A stretch of DNA of 64,000 bases from Mesorhizobium sp. M1B.F.Ca.ET.045.04.1.1 (GTDB lineage Bacteria > Pseudomonadota > Alphaproteobacteria > Rhizobiales > Rhizobiaceae): NCBI RefSeq assembly GCF_003952465.1, contig NZ_CP034448.1:4007001-4071000 (forward strand). The letters run 5' to 3'. The notes under the pieces are model-generated. The model ran no database searches. It saw only the letters and a program-made list of their open reading frames with translations, and was not told where the DNA came from. Both the position numbers and the translations under genes were made by a program. Within the stretch, counting starts at the first letter, position 1. The number at the start of each line of letters is the position of its first letter. Below are positions 41,321 to 49,839 of the stretch, piece by piece.

Positions 41321-42654
41321 CGGGCCTTCTGAATTCCTTTATCTCGTTTGGCGGCGGCGGGGGTGGCGGCGGACCGACGCCGCCGGCCGGTGCCGTAGCC
41401 TACGCGAGTTTCGTCGATAATTTCTTCTATTCGCGCGGTGCGGAGGTCGCAGCGGCCGACATCATGAGCGGGATCAATCTCGCCGATGTCAACGAGGACG
41501 GTCTAAAGCTCGGCACAGGCAACTGGCCGAAGATGATCGGCGACATGTTCACCGATTTCACCGGGCTCTTGGCGGTTGGTGGTGTCACTGTCGAAGTCGA
41601 ATTCACGATCGACAGCAAGTCCGATATCGGCGCCGGCACCGTCTATTCCACCGGTCCGGTGATGCAGATCATGGACGGCACCAACGCCAACACGACGGTC
41701 AACGCCATCTACGCCGACATCTATGACGGCTATCACCTCTATGTCGGGGACAGCAACGATCTCACAGAGGTCGGGGGCACTGTCAATACTACTGTATCGG
41801 CAGGTATTGAGCGCCGGGCCTTTACACTCTTCGAGGATATCGGCGGCGGCTCCTGGCGGACGGCGTCCACGACGAACGGCGGGCCAGCGCAAAGCACGAC
41901 AACCACCCATAGCGGCGGATACTTCACTGTCGTCGAGATCGACATCTTCACCGTCGAGGACTGGTCATACTATCTCCAGAACGCTCGAGTCCGCTCGATC
42001 GCGATTTTCCCGGCCAAGACGACGGCCCAAATCGATGCGGATACCGACATCGGTGATTGGCCGTCATGGGCCGGCTTCACTACCAACAGTTCAGGTGCCG
42101 ATGCCACGTCGCACCCGGTAAGTCCGCCTGCTGCCAATGTCGGCGACATGATCGTGGTACTTGCCGCATTCGACGGCACGCCGACGATCGGCATTTCGGC
42201 GGGGACAGGCTGGACGATCGGCGACCAACAGATCTCGAATGGCGCATGCGTCGGCGTCTGGCTCTGGAAGATTGCCACCGGCTCGGACAGCCTGACGCTC
42301 TCGAGTTCGTCATCGGAAAAGATGTCCTATGTGACGATGTCCTATCCGCATGCGACATCGATCGAGGGCGGTTACGTCATCGGCAACGGTGCCAATGCGC
42401 AGTCGCCTGGGTTCTCGCCCGGTGGCGGCGATGGAAAATATGCTTTCCTGAGTGTCGTCTGCACAGACGGTTCGGCTGGCTCACCGAGCTCCGGACCCGC
42501 AAACACCAATCGCTTTATCCGCCAAGTCGGATCGGCCGACGGGGCGAGCGTCTACCTCGCGGATAAGTGGCTCGACGGCACATCGTTCGCGCCTGACGCT
42601 TGGACGACGACCGCTCAGGAATGGGTGGGCTTCACGCTCGCGCTGAAGGTCTAA
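41317..42654 (+). CDS. Tail fibre with poly-Gly linker
   Basis: 445 residues, GTG start overlapping the previous stop. A glycine-rich linker (GGGGGGGG, about 10-17) follows a short N-terminus, then a proline stretch TPPAGAV and two beta-sandwich-like domains (about 40-240 and 250-440) with many Ser/Thr/Asp. The C-terminal domain carries SHPVSPPAANVGDMIVVLAA. A polyglycine hinge is typical of fibre tips that swivel. Host contact inferred. Confidence 0.65.
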   Translation: MTGLLNSFISFGGGGGGGGPTPPAGAVAYASFVDNFFYSRGAEVAAADIMSGINLADVNEDGLKLGTGNWPKMIGDMFTDFTGLLAVGGVTVEVEFTIDSKSDIGAGTVYSTGPVMQIMDGTNANTTVNAIYADIYDGYHLYVGDSNDLTEVGGTVNTTVSAGIERRAFTLFEDIGGGSWRTASTTNGGPAQSTTTTHSGGYFTVVEIDIFTVEDWSYYLQNARVRSIAIFPAKTTAQIDADTDIGDWPSWAGFTTNSSGADATSHPVSPPAANVGDMIVVLAAFDGTPTIGISAGTGWTIGDQQISNGACVGVWLWKIATGSDSLTLSSSSSEKMSYVTMSYPHATSIEGGYVIGNGANAQSPGFSPGGGDGKYAFLSVVCTDGSAGSPSSGPANTNRFIRQVGSADGASVYLADKWLDGTSFAPDAWTTTAQEWVGFTLALKV

Positions 42655-42695
42655 GCGACCAGCAACTCATAGCCTATTTTCGCGGAGCAACCGCC

Positions 42696-42839
42696 ATGCC
42701 AACGCTCGAACTGCGCCTTGATCTGAATTCGTCGGTGACGCTTTCGGCTTCGACTCTGGATTCTGAACCGCCGCCTGGAACCCTTGATTTTTCACAAGAA
42801 GAGAACAGCGCGCTGCTGATCCTTTTGGAGGACGACTGA
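42696..42839 (+). CDS. Tiny fibre-associated protein (47 aa)
   Basis: 47 residues from ATG 42696 with CGCGGAGC upstream, ending EEDD-rich (LLILLEDD). The beginning is MPTLELRLDLNSSVTLSA, beta-like. It lies between two fibre genes, so it may be a fibre-related chaperone or small subunit. Function unknown. Confidence 0.45.
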   Translation: MPTLELRLDLNSSVTLSASTLDSEPPPGTLDFSQEENSALLILLEDD

Positions 42840-42840
42840 T

Positions 42841-43659
42841 ATGACCATCGACGTCAAGGACGCCAACGGCAACGTTGTTCCTATCCAGACTCCATTGGCA
42901 CCCGGTCGCGCCGCGGCCGCGGACTCTAAACCGGTCGTGCTATCGACTGAGGATGCTGCTGCTCTCGCGCTATTGCATACCGATCTTGCAACCACGCTGG
43001 CCGGTTTGGTCGATGGTCTTGAGGGGATACTCGGCACGACCTCCGGCGCTGCCGTCATCACCGATGCCAACGGCACCCTGCAGCAGTATCTGCGCGGTCT
43101 GATCAAGCAGTGGATCGCTGGCACGCTGGTCGTCGGCTCCGGCACCAATCTGATCGGCAAGGTCAAGACGAAGTTCATCGAGGCCGCTGCGGCGACAATG
43201 ACGCGGCCGAATGACACCAACGCCTATGCCGCCAATGACGCGATCGCCAACAGCACGACGGCGGGGTCGGTGACACCGTTCTCCTTCAGCATGTCAGACG
43301 TCAATGACGATCTAGTCACCATCGAACGGTTGCGGCTGATCACGACCGATACCGGCGTCGCCGGCAAGGCGCTGCGCATGTGGCTGTTCCGAGCCTCGCC
43401 GACGGTGGGGGCAGGCGACAATGCCGCGTTCTCCAATCCGCGCGCAACCTTCATCGGGTCGCTTTCCGGGACGATGCGCACCTTCAGTGATGGTAGTGGC
43501 GGCATTTTCGTTCCTGATGAGGGCTCGCGTATCATCACGTTGCCGACCTCCGGCGCCAAGACCGTGTTTGGCCTGCTGCAGACGCTCGAGGCTATCGCCT
43601 CGCCGCTTGCGCAGTCCACATGGATTGCCACACTTGAAGGCTTCCAGGGCTCCGCCTGA
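42841..43659 (+). CDS. Virion/fibre protein 2
   Basis: 272 residues. Start MTIDVKDANGNVVPIQTPLA followed by a helical region (LALLHTDLATTLAGLVDGLE) and a C-terminal beta domain with FSFSMSDVNDDLVTIERLRL, SPTVGAGDNAAF and FIGSLSGTMRTFSDGSG. Similar small proteins lie among tail fibres of many alphaproteobacterial siphophages. Ends in TGATG with the next gene. Confidence 0.6.
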   Translation: MTIDVKDANGNVVPIQTPLAPGRAAAADSKPVVLSTEDAAALALLHTDLATTLAGLVDGLEGILGTTSGAAVITDANGTLQQYLRGLIKQWIAGTLVVGSGTNLIGKVKTKFIEAAAATMTRPNDTNAYAANDAIANSTTAGSVTPFSFSMSDVNDDLVTIERLRLITTDTGVAGKALRMWLFRASPTVGAGDNAAFSNPRATFIGSLSGTMRTFSDGSGGIFVPDEGSRIITLPTSGAKTVFGLLQTLEAIASPLAQSTWIATLEGFQGSA

Positions 43660-43847
43660 TGATCAAATTCGACCCGTTCGAGGGCGTGGTCTTTCTGATC
43701 GGCGAACAGGATGAGCCTTCCACCGCCTGCGCAGTGATCCCCGTCCATGCTGCGCCTCAATTTCTCTTTGATGGTAGCGGTGACCTCCTATCAACGACAT
43801 CAATGTATCGCGCTGGCGACTGGAGGTTTGAATGCTTCCTCACATGA
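43659..43847 (+). CDS. Small fibre-region protein (62 aa)
   Basis: 62 residues. Contains FLFDGSGDLLSTT, which resembles the LamG-type FDGSGDYL seen in the next gene, so it could be a fragment of a LamG fibre module. Coupled by TGATG to the previous gene and by ATGA to the next. Function unclear. Confidence 0.5.
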   Translation: MIKFDPFEGVVFLIGEQDEPSTACAVIPVHAAPQFLFDGSGDLLSTTSMYRAGDWRFECFLT

Positions 43848-45193
43848 TTGGCCGGCGCGGTCCCGGTCGCGCTGTTATCGTCGGCGATACTGGAGGATCG
43901 GGTGGCGTCAGTGATGGCGGCTTCGTCGATCAGCCGGTCGTCACCACGACATCGAGCGGCGACACCACGATCAAGGGCAAGGTCAAGTCAGGCTCGTTTG
44001 GTAAATTCGTTGTCCCGTTGGCGACCGTCGCCGCAGGGCGACAATATACTTTCCGCTATACGCCAAACTTCTCTCAACTCGCCCAGCAGGGCAAGCTGGC
44101 TATGGTCGGCTTCGGCTTCAAGAACAGTAACGATTTCCATATCTTTGGTCTCCGCGGTGACGGCTCGACTGGGCTGAACAAATACCAAGTCTATGGCACT
44201 CCGCCGAGCGGATGGAACGCCCAGACAGGGCACACTGTCAACGATGGCGGGGCGGCCGCCTCTGGCACGCAGGCCGGGCCAAACTATATCCGGTTGATTA
44301 CCTCTGATGACGGCACGACATGCACTCTCAAATCCAGCGTCGACGGATCGACATGGAACACCGAGTTTTCCGACGCATCATTGTCGCCATTCTCCAATGT
44401 CTCCGGCGTCACCACCTTCGGCGTCGCGCTATGGTTCAACAATGCCGATGCCGGACCATTCTCGATCACCATTGACCAGTTCGCGGATGCGCTGGCACCT
44501 GATCAATACTTTTCCAGCGTTAAACTGCTGCTCGGCTTTGAGGGCACCGACGGTGCTACCACCACTACCGACGAGAGCCCGGTCGGCCGCTCGGTCACAT
44601 TCAACGGCAACGCTCAGATCGATACAGCGCAAGCCAAATTCGGCTCTTCGTCCTGTCTTTTTGATGGAAGTGGCGATTATCTGTCGATGGCGGACAGCGC
44701 GGATTGGGATCTTTCAGACGCCAATTCTGACCAGTTCACGATCGAGTTCTGGATCAGGCCGCATGCCAATGTTTCGAATCAGCGGGTCATGGGGCAGGCT
44801 CCAGCCTCCGGCAATATCGGCTGGTATATAAACTCGACGTTTACTGCCGCTCCGACTTCGGTCATATCTTTCAACTATACATCCAACGGAACAGCTGTCA
44901 CCGGCGTTGGTGTCGGCAGCGTTGCGATGGCTCTCGACACATGGCACTTCATCGCCATAACGAAAAATGCTTCGGGGAAAATTCGCCTATGGGTGAATGG
45001 AACGCTCGACGACAGTAAAACACCCGCGGACAGCTCCATCTTCAATTCGACAGGGGCTTTTGAAATTGGCCGATCATTCGCAACAGCCAATTTCAATGGC
45101 TGGCTTGATGAGGTACGCATCACCAAGGGCGTCTGCCGCTATGACACCGATGGATCAATATCGGTGCCGACTAAAGCGTTTCCCAGGTCGTAA
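43844..45193 (+). CDS. Tail fibre with LamG/concanavalin-like C-domain
   Basis: 449 residues; ATG at 43844 chosen for its ATGA overlap with the previous stop (ATG 43832 would add 4 residues). N-terminus is Gly/Arg-rich; residues about 30-230 form a first beta domain; residues about 235-445 a LamG-like sandwich with VKLLLGFEG, SSCLFDGSGDYLSM, FTIEFWIRPHAN, DTWHFIAITKNASGKIRLWV and GWLDEVRITKGVCRY. LamG domains bind glycans; this is likely the receptor-binding fibre. It ends the late operon before a strong terminator. Confidence 0.75.
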   Translation: MIGRRGPGRAVIVGDTGGSGGVSDGGFVDQPVVTTTSSGDTTIKGKVKSGSFGKFVVPLATVAAGRQYTFRYTPNFSQLAQQGKLAMVGFGFKNSNDFHIFGLRGDGSTGLNKYQVYGTPPSGWNAQTGHTVNDGGAAASGTQAGPNYIRLITSDDGTTCTLKSSVDGSTWNTEFSDASLSPFSNVSGVTTFGVALWFNNADAGPFSITIDQFADALAPDQYFSSVKLLLGFEGTDGATTTTDESPVGRSVTFNGNAQIDTAQAKFGSSSCLFDGSGDYLSMADSADWDLSDANSDQFTIEFWIRPHANVSNQRVMGQAPASGNIGWYINSTFTAAPTSVISFNYTSNGTAVTGVGVGSVAMALDTWHFIAITKNASGKIRLWVNGTLDDSKTPADSSIFNSTGAFEIGRSFATANFNGWLDEVRITKGVCRYDTDGSISVPTKAFPRS

Positions 45194-45196
45194 AAA

Positions 45197-45230
45197 GGAG
45201 CCGGCGTGAAAAGACGCCGGCTCCTTCCTT
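45197..45230 (+). terminator. Bidirectional rho-independent terminator
   Basis: A perfect 11-bp stem, GGAGCCGGCGT (45197-45207) with ACGCCGGCTCC (45214-45224), followed by TTCCTTT on the plus strand. On the minus strand the stem is followed by TTTTTACG. It ends both the late operon and the leftward pilin gene. Confidence 0.8.
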
Positions 45231-45326
45231 TCCCTGGGCAGGCATACCGGGAAGCTCACCGATAAGCGTTGCTTCGGGCCATGCGCACCGTTCGGGTTCA
45301 ATCGACGGCGGCGCGCTTGTCTGTAC

Positions 45327-45563
45327 TTAGCTGCCTGCGCCAGTGGTGGCGTCGCAGGTTCCGGATCCGCCGGCGGCAGTCACGCCGTTGCCATCAAGAA
45401 TACCGCACAGGCCGGTGAAGCGCCCGCTCACCCAGAGGCCGATGGCGACGATCGCCAGGATTGCGGCGCCTGCAATGATGCCGACCAGGATGGAATATTC
45501 GACCATGGCAGCGCCGGACTCTTCGTCACGGAATGCCTTGGCCATGCTGAGAAGCTTCGTCAT
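45327..45563 (-). CDS. Flp/Fap type IVb pilin
   Basis: 78 residues from the ATG at 45563, with AGGGGAAATT upstream. The class is clear: MTKLLSMAKAFRDEESG then AAMVEYSILVGIIAGA, with prepilin cut after Gly and conserved Glu-Tyr, and hydrophobic helix continuing to about residue 44. A C-terminal tail with two Cys (GLCGILDGN and GTCDATTG) is longer than usual. It runs against the phage genes with its own promoter and terminator. Whether phage moron or host gene is unresolved. Confidence 0.75.
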   Translation of the reverse strand: MTKLLSMAKAFRDEESGAAMVEYSILVGIIAGAAILAIVAIGLWVSGRFTGLCGILDGNGVTAAGGSGTCDATTGAGS

Positions 45564-45843
45564 GTGAATTTCCCCTGTTACCCAATACCCGGACAGAGGT
45601 GCTTTCAAGCTCATCCCCCGGTCCCAGAGCGATCCTGCTCCCGACAGAGCATTGGCGTCAAAGGAAAATTAGCAATTTGTTAACCGCGATATAGCGCTTA
45701 TCGACATTTGCGCGGTTGTAAGTTGCTGATCACTAAAGCGAAATCGGCCGGTTAACTATCCGGCGAACATCCATAAGCCCTTCGGGCGATGGGTTCATCC
45801 GAAATATATCCCGTTATTCCTTCGACATATCGGAGCATGCGTC
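45564..45843. promoter_or_regulatory. Divergent promoter region with CtrA-like box
   Basis: The 280-bp gap lies between the leftward pilin gene and the rightward lysis genes. TTAG-CAATTTG-TTAAC (45669-45684) matches the CtrA box TTAA-N7-TTAAC except for one base and lies about 105 bp upstream of the pilin start. A second TTAAC sits in GCCGGTTAACTATCCGGC. A short GCCC/GGGC hairpin is at about 45777-45788. CtrA-controlled pilin genes are known in Alphaproteobacteria. Confidence 0.5.
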
Positions 45844-46089
45844 ATGCGCCTCATCGACGACTGGTGGGCGGTGCTCAAGCACGCTTGGACCATCCGGCTC
45901 GCCATCCTCATTGCGTTGCTCAACGGCGTTTCCGCAGTGGTCTACTTCATCACGGCGTCGCTGCCGGTTCCGCCGATCTGGCTGATCATCCTCAATGGCG
46001 CGCTGACGACCGCGATTCCGCTGCTCCGCCTCATTCCCCAGAAGAAACTTCGCCGAAACAACTCAGGAGACCCGGATGCCGATCGGTAA
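45844..46089 (+). CDS. Holin-like membrane protein
   Basis: 81 residues with two hydrophobic helices (about 14-38 and 42-62) and a short basic, acidic tail (PQKKLRRNNSGDPDAD). N-terminus MRLIDDWWAVLKHAW is characteristic of the DUF7940-like holins in Rhizobiales phages. It overlaps the endolysin gene by 14 nt. It would form inner membrane holes that time lysis. Confidence 0.7.
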   Translation: MRLIDDWWAVLKHAWTIRLAILIALLNGVSAVVYFITASLPVPPIWLIILNGALTTAIPLLRLIPQKKLRRNNSGDPDADR

Positions 46090-46717
46090 GATTGCCAAGA
46101 CGTCCCGCGGCAAAGCGGCCGTTGCTGGCGCCATCCTTTTCGCGGCCAGCAGTGGCTGGACGGCATACATCGCAAGTCAGCCCGATCCTCAGGTCGTCGC
46201 AATTCATGAAGCGGTCGCCAAGGGCTATACGCCGCCGGCGGTGCGGCTGGCAGTCGACAAGCTGATCAAGCCTTGGGAAGGTCTTCGGCTGGTCGCCTAC
46301 CAAGACAGCGTCAAGGTGTGGACGATCTGCTGGGGCGAAACCAAGGGCGTGAAGCCAGGCATGCGCAAGACGCTTGAGGGGTGCGACGCCATGCTCATCA
46401 ATCGCGTCACCCATGACTTCTACCTGCCACTCGTCGACGGCGTGAAGGACTACTGGCAGGCACCGATCTCGGTACAGTCCTCGATGATCTCCGGTGCCTA
46501 TAATTTCGGGGTGGGTTCGAAGAAGCCGCGGCGCGGCCAGCTTGGTTCGCGAACCGCGGAGTTCGTGGCGAAGCATCAATACCGCGAGGCGTGCGAAGCC
46601 CAGACAGCATGGAACAAGGCGGGCGGCGACGTGCTGCCAGGCTTGGTGAAACGCCGCGAGATGGGCGACGCGCAGCGTCTCGGCGAGGCTGAGCTTTGCG
46701 TCTCGGGACTGAACTGA
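46076..46717 (+). CDS. GH24 endolysin with signal-anchor N-terminus
   Basis: 213 residues. A hydrophobic segment at about 13-31 (GKAAVAGAILFAASSGW) is a SAR-type anchor. The catalytic domain has Glu68 (KPWEGLRL), Asp77 (AYQD) and Thr83 (WTICWGE), spaced 9 and 6 residues as in T4 lysozyme (E11, D20, T26). It cleaves peptidoglycan beta-1,4 bonds. Overlap with the holin gene on one side, and TGATG coupling on the other, marks the lysis operon. Confidence 0.88.
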   Translation: MPIGKIAKTSRGKAAVAGAILFAASSGWTAYIASQPDPQVVAIHEAVAKGYTPPAVRLAVDKLIKPWEGLRLVAYQDSVKVWTICWGETKGVKPGMRKTLEGCDAMLINRVTHDFYLPLVDGVKDYWQAPISVQSSMISGAYNFGVGSKKPRRGQLGSRTAEFVAKHQYREACEAQTAWNKAGGDVLPGLVKRREMGDAQRLGEAELCVSGLN

Positions 46718-46815
46718 TGGCCATCTGGTTCGCTCTGCTCATGGTTGGTGGCGTCATCGGCCTTTTGATCACCATCAAAGTTATCTCCGGGTATGTGCGA
46801 GGGATGCGGCCATGA
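46717..46815 (+). CDS. Tiny TM protein in lysis cassette (32 aa)
   Basis: 32 residues: MAIWFALLMVGGVIGLL then a short basic tail (YVRGMRP). One hydrophobic segment. It lies between the endolysin and the spanins, coupled to both. It could be a pinholin partner or antiholin; no family recognised. Confidence 0.5.
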   Translation: MAIWFALLMVGGVIGLLITIKVISGYVRGMRP

Positions 46816-47231
46816 CTGTGGTTCTTGCGATCTGGAGAGTCATCCGTCCGATCCTCACCTTTGGCATCACGCTGCCGGTCTGGGTCTTCCTGATCGCCGG
46901 CGGCTGGATCTGGTGGGACCGTACATCTGCGGTCCGTATTGCGGTGAATAGGGCGGTCACCGAACTCGTTGCCGGCGCGGAACTGGATGCGTTGAACGCG
47001 CAACTGGTTGAGGAGCGCCGGTTGCGCGCCTGGAGCGATAGTAAGGCCGATGAACAGCGCAAGATCGCAGACGAAGAGCGCTCGGCGCGCGTAGAACTGG
47101 AGACGCGCCTGACCCTCACCGATGCCCAAAAGAAGGAAATGTCGGATGAACTCGCCGAGATTGAAAGCCGTCCTCCTCCTGCTGACTGCCGTGTTGATCA
47201 GCATTTCCTTGACGGGCTGCGCAACAAATAA
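46812..47231 (+). CDS. Inner-membrane spanin (Rz-like)
   Basis: 139 residues: one N-terminal TM (about 15-35), then a long charged helix to the end with many Glu and Arg (VEERRLRAWSDSKADEQRKI), ending in a Cys-containing tail (PPPADCRVDQHF). Rz proteins span the periplasm as such coiled coils. The outer partner starts within its 3' part, the classic Rz/Rz1 layout. ATGA coupled to the gene before. It joins inner and outer membranes for the last step of lysis. Confidence 0.75.
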   Translation: MTVVLAIWRVIRPILTFGITLPVWVFLIAGGWIWWDRTSAVRIAVNRAVTELVAGAELDALNAQLVEERRLRAWSDSKADEQRKIADEERSARVELETRLTLTDAQKKEMSDELAEIESRPPPADCRVDQHFLDGLRNK

Positions 47232-47505
47232 GTGGCTGCTCGGCCAAGCCTACAGCGACAAGGCGAAAGCCGACGCCGCAAAGGAAGCGCTCGCGGCCGC
47301 TGAGAAGGTGGTGCAGGACGCGCGCCGGATGCCTCCCTATCCACCCCAGTGCGAGCGGCAATGGCATAGCGGCGTGACCATGGGCGATCGCTTCGACACT
47401 GCCACGAAGAAAACTGACAACGCCCTCGGCGGTGCCAATGGTCAGATTGCCTGGTGTGCCGCCTGGTATCACCGCAACGAACGGGCTCGAGAGCCAAAGA
47501 AGTAA
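47146..47505 (+). CDS. Outer-membrane spanin lipoprotein (Rz1-like)
   Basis: 119 residues. ATG 47146 is chosen because AGAAGGAAA lies about 6 nt upstream; ATG 47122 is in frame. Signal peptide MNSPRLKAVLLLL then lipobox SLTGC. The mature part is a helical spacer with AAKEALAAAEKVVQDA and a Pro-rich block (RMPPYPPQCE). It overlaps the i-spanin by 86 nt in another frame, as Rz1 does within Rz. Together they bridge and fuse the envelope membranes. Confidence 0.75.
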   Translation: MNSPRLKAVLLLLTAVLISISLTGCATNKWLLGQAYSDKAKADAAKEALAAAEKVVQDARRMPPYPPQCERQWHSGVTMGDRFDTATKKTDNALGGANGQIAWCAAWYHRNERAREPKK

Positions 47506-47531
47506 GTTCCATCATTTCGGGGGCCGCCACC

Positions 47532-47885
47532 ATGACACTTCACGATGTCTTCGTTGCTTTGGGTATTGACCCGTCCGTCCTTGCCGCTGGCACCGCTGGC
47601 GGCCTTCTGCGCGCCCTTTCGCGCAAGAAGTTCAAGCTGCGCGAGATGTTCGTGTCACCGATCTGCGGCTGTCTTGCAGCCGCCTATCTGACGGCACCGA
47701 CGGTGCACATCGTGCGTGTCTACGATTGGCCGCCGCTGCCAGCCGAACCAGACCAGACAGCCACCTACGCCATCGCATTCCTGATTGGAGCGATGGCCAT
47801 GTGGATCTCCGATATCGCCGCCGACGCCATCGCGCGCCGGGTATGGCCGCCAAAGAGAGATCCGGGCGAAGACGAGGACTACTGA
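47532..47885 (+). CDS. Second holin-like membrane protein
   Basis: 117 residues. Three hydrophobic stretches are seen (about 10-27, 40-58 and 78-97), the last with IAFLIGAMAMWISDIAADAI. C-terminus is acidic (DPGEDEDY). It stands between the spanins and the metallophosphoesterase and may be an antiholin or a second holin. A tail-linked membrane protein is another possibility. Confidence 0.5.
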   Translation: MTLHDVFVALGIDPSVLAAGTAGGLLRALSRKKFKLREMFVSPICGCLAAAYLTAPTVHIVRVYDWPPLPAEPDQTATYAIAFLIGAMAMWISDIAADAIARRVWPPKRDPGEDEDY

Positions 47886-47914
47886 ATCTAGAATTCATCG
47901 CAGGAGAAATCCAT

Positions 47915-49294
47915 ATGGGTGTCCCACTCACGGATAAACAATGCCGCGAGGCAGTCGAAGTTTTTCGAAAATACGGGTCAAAGACAGCATCCGCTCTTGC
48001 TCTGGGAATTTTCAGAAGCACGATGGCCAATCGCCTCAACCAAGCCCAGCGCAGGGGCTTCATCACCGCCAAGGAAATGGCTGAGCCAAACATCAATAAG
48101 TCGGCAGAGATATTGGAGCGCGAGGCAAAAAACGCTGCGGCAATCGAGCACGACGTAAAGGAGTCGCGCGCCGAGCCGACTGTTGATGACCGCATCCGCG
48201 AGCGCCGCCTAGAGCAGGAAGTGGCCTCTCTGAAGCGCCGCGAGAGAGATCTCCTCGACCAGATCATCACGCTTCAGGACGTGCGAGGCACGATCATGCA
48301 ACTCGCCGACGCGCTCGAAGCGCCAGCGATCATCAGTCCGGCACTTGGATCAAAGAAGGGGGGCAAGCGAACCTCCATCCTGCATATCTCGGATGTCCAT
48401 TGCGGCGAGAGTGTCGACCTCTACGAAATGGACGGACTGAATTCATATTCGGGCGAGATCTGCAAAGCTCGTATGAATCGCCTGTTCCAAAAAACGGCGT
48501 CCCTGCTTACTGAACATTGGAGCGGTGACCCCGTCGAAGAGATCATCATCTGTCTCGGCGGCGACATGATCGATGGCAATCTGCGCGAAGAGTCGCGCCG
48601 CGGCGGCGCCATGCCTGTCGTGGAAAGTGTAAAATTGGTTTCGGAATTGACGGCAGGCGGGATCAAATTCCTCCATCAGGAAGTTGGCGTTCCTGTCCGG
48701 GTCTACACCTCGCCCGGCAACCATGCGAGGCTGACACAGAAGCCTCACGTCAACGAAGGTGCCATCGACAATTGGGACATGATGATCTCATGGTCGATCG
48801 AGAAAATTCTAGGCAAACAGGACTGGGCCAAGTTCTACTACACCGGCTCGGGCGAAGCGCTGTTCAATGTCTATGGCTGGTGGTTCCTGCTCCAGCATGG
48901 TCATGAAGGCGTAGGTGGCTCTGGCGGGCTCTATGGGCCCGTCTACAAGCAGGTGAGAGGCATGTACAAAACCCATGCCACCTATTCCCGGCGTGGGCGC
49001 GGCTTCCACTATGTCCTCGAGGGGCATAACCACACATCGGTCAAGATTCCCTTCGGCTTCGCCAACGGGTCGGTGGTCGGGTTCAATCCCTTCGCGGCTC
49101 GACAACTGAAGGCCGATCCGGCGCCAGCCTCGCAGAACCTCCTGATCGTTGAGGAGCGGCTTGGCGTTATCGCATGGAACGAGCTCTTCCTCGGCGTCCC
49201 GGAGGAAGGCACGCTCTATGAGCCGCCTATGATCGAGGAGGGGCGTCTTGGCAAGCCCGTGATGCGCGTGCGCGCCGGAGGTGCTCGCTCATGA
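47915..49294 (+). CDS. HTH-metallophosphoesterase
   Basis: 459 residues from the ATG at 47915, with CAGGAGAAATCC upstream. Residues 1-50 carry an HTH (QCREAVEVFRKYGSKTASAL). From about 145 the calcineurin-like metallophosphoesterase: ISDVHCGE, GGDMIDG, SPGNHAR, LLQHGHEG and LEGHNH, the five metal-ligand motifs in order. A coiled middle (ERRLEQEVASLKRRE) joins both. In phages this type of gene is common after lysis genes; it may act on nucleotides or DNA ends. Coupled to the next gene. Confidence 0.75.
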   Translation: MGVPLTDKQCREAVEVFRKYGSKTASALALGIFRSTMANRLNQAQRRGFITAKEMAEPNINKSAEILEREAKNAAAIEHDVKESRAEPTVDDRIRERRLEQEVASLKRRERDLLDQIITLQDVRGTIMQLADALEAPAIISPALGSKKGGKRTSILHISDVHCGESVDLYEMDGLNSYSGEICKARMNRLFQKTASLLTEHWSGDPVEEIIICLGGDMIDGNLREESRRGGAMPVVESVKLVSELTAGGIKFLHQEVGVPVRVYTSPGNHARLTQKPHVNEGAIDNWDMMISWSIEKILGKQDWAKFYYTGSGEALFNVYGWWFLLQHGHEGVGGSGGLYGPVYKQVRGMYKTHATYSRRGRGFHYVLEGHNHTSVKIPFGFANGSVVGFNPFAARQLKADPAPASQNLLIVEERLGVIAWNELFLGVPEEGTLYEPPMIEEGRLGKPVMRVRAGGARS

Positions 49295-49839
49295 TGATCG
49301 GCCTCACCGGCGCCCGCAATGTCGGCAAGAGCACCGTTGCGAACATGCTGGTCGAAAGCTTCGGCTTCCGACGGATCCATGCTTTCGATGGCGGTAAGGC
49401 GGCTACGCTGGCGTATTTCATGCATCTCGGGGCAACGTCGACCGAGGCCAACGAAATGGTCTACGGCAGCCTGAAGGACATCTCGTCCGATCTTCTACCC
49501 GGCCGCGCGTCGCCGCGCTTCTTCATGGAAAAATTCGGCCGGTTCATGGGAACCACGCTTGGTGTGGAATGGACGCTCGGCACCGAGGTAGATCGACACA
49601 AGCGCGCCGACCCGACGGCGAGGCTGATCGCCGAGAGCCTTGTCTATGAGGCCGATTGGTTCCGGTCCGCCGGCGGTATCATCATCCGCGTCGAGCGCCC
49701 GGGGCATGTCGGGCCCGTTGGGTGCGAGAGCGACGCATTCCAGGCGGGGATCGCTGAAGACCACAAGCTGATCAACGACGGCAGTCTCACTCAGCTTCGG
49801 AAAGCCGTGTCCTATCTCGTGCGCGAGGTGGCACGATGA
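49291..49839 (+). CDS. dNMP kinase-like P-loop protein
   Basis: 182 residues, ATGA-coupled to the gene before. The Walker A is GLTGARNVGKST (4-15), followed by a family-like YGSLKDISSDLL and late DRHKRADPTARLIAES. Matches phage deoxynucleoside monophosphate kinases, which phosphorylate dNMPs for replication. The position with a metallophosphoesterase and DUF4406 suggests nucleotide salvage. Confidence 0.7.
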   Translation: MMIGLTGARNVGKSTVANMLVESFGFRRIHAFDGGKAATLAYFMHLGATSTEANEMVYGSLKDISSDLLPGRASPRFFMEKFGRFMGTTLGVEWTLGTEVDRHKRADPTARLIAESLVYEADWFRSAGGIIIRVERPGHVGPVGCESDAFQAGIAEDHKLINDGSLTQLRKAVSYLVREVAR

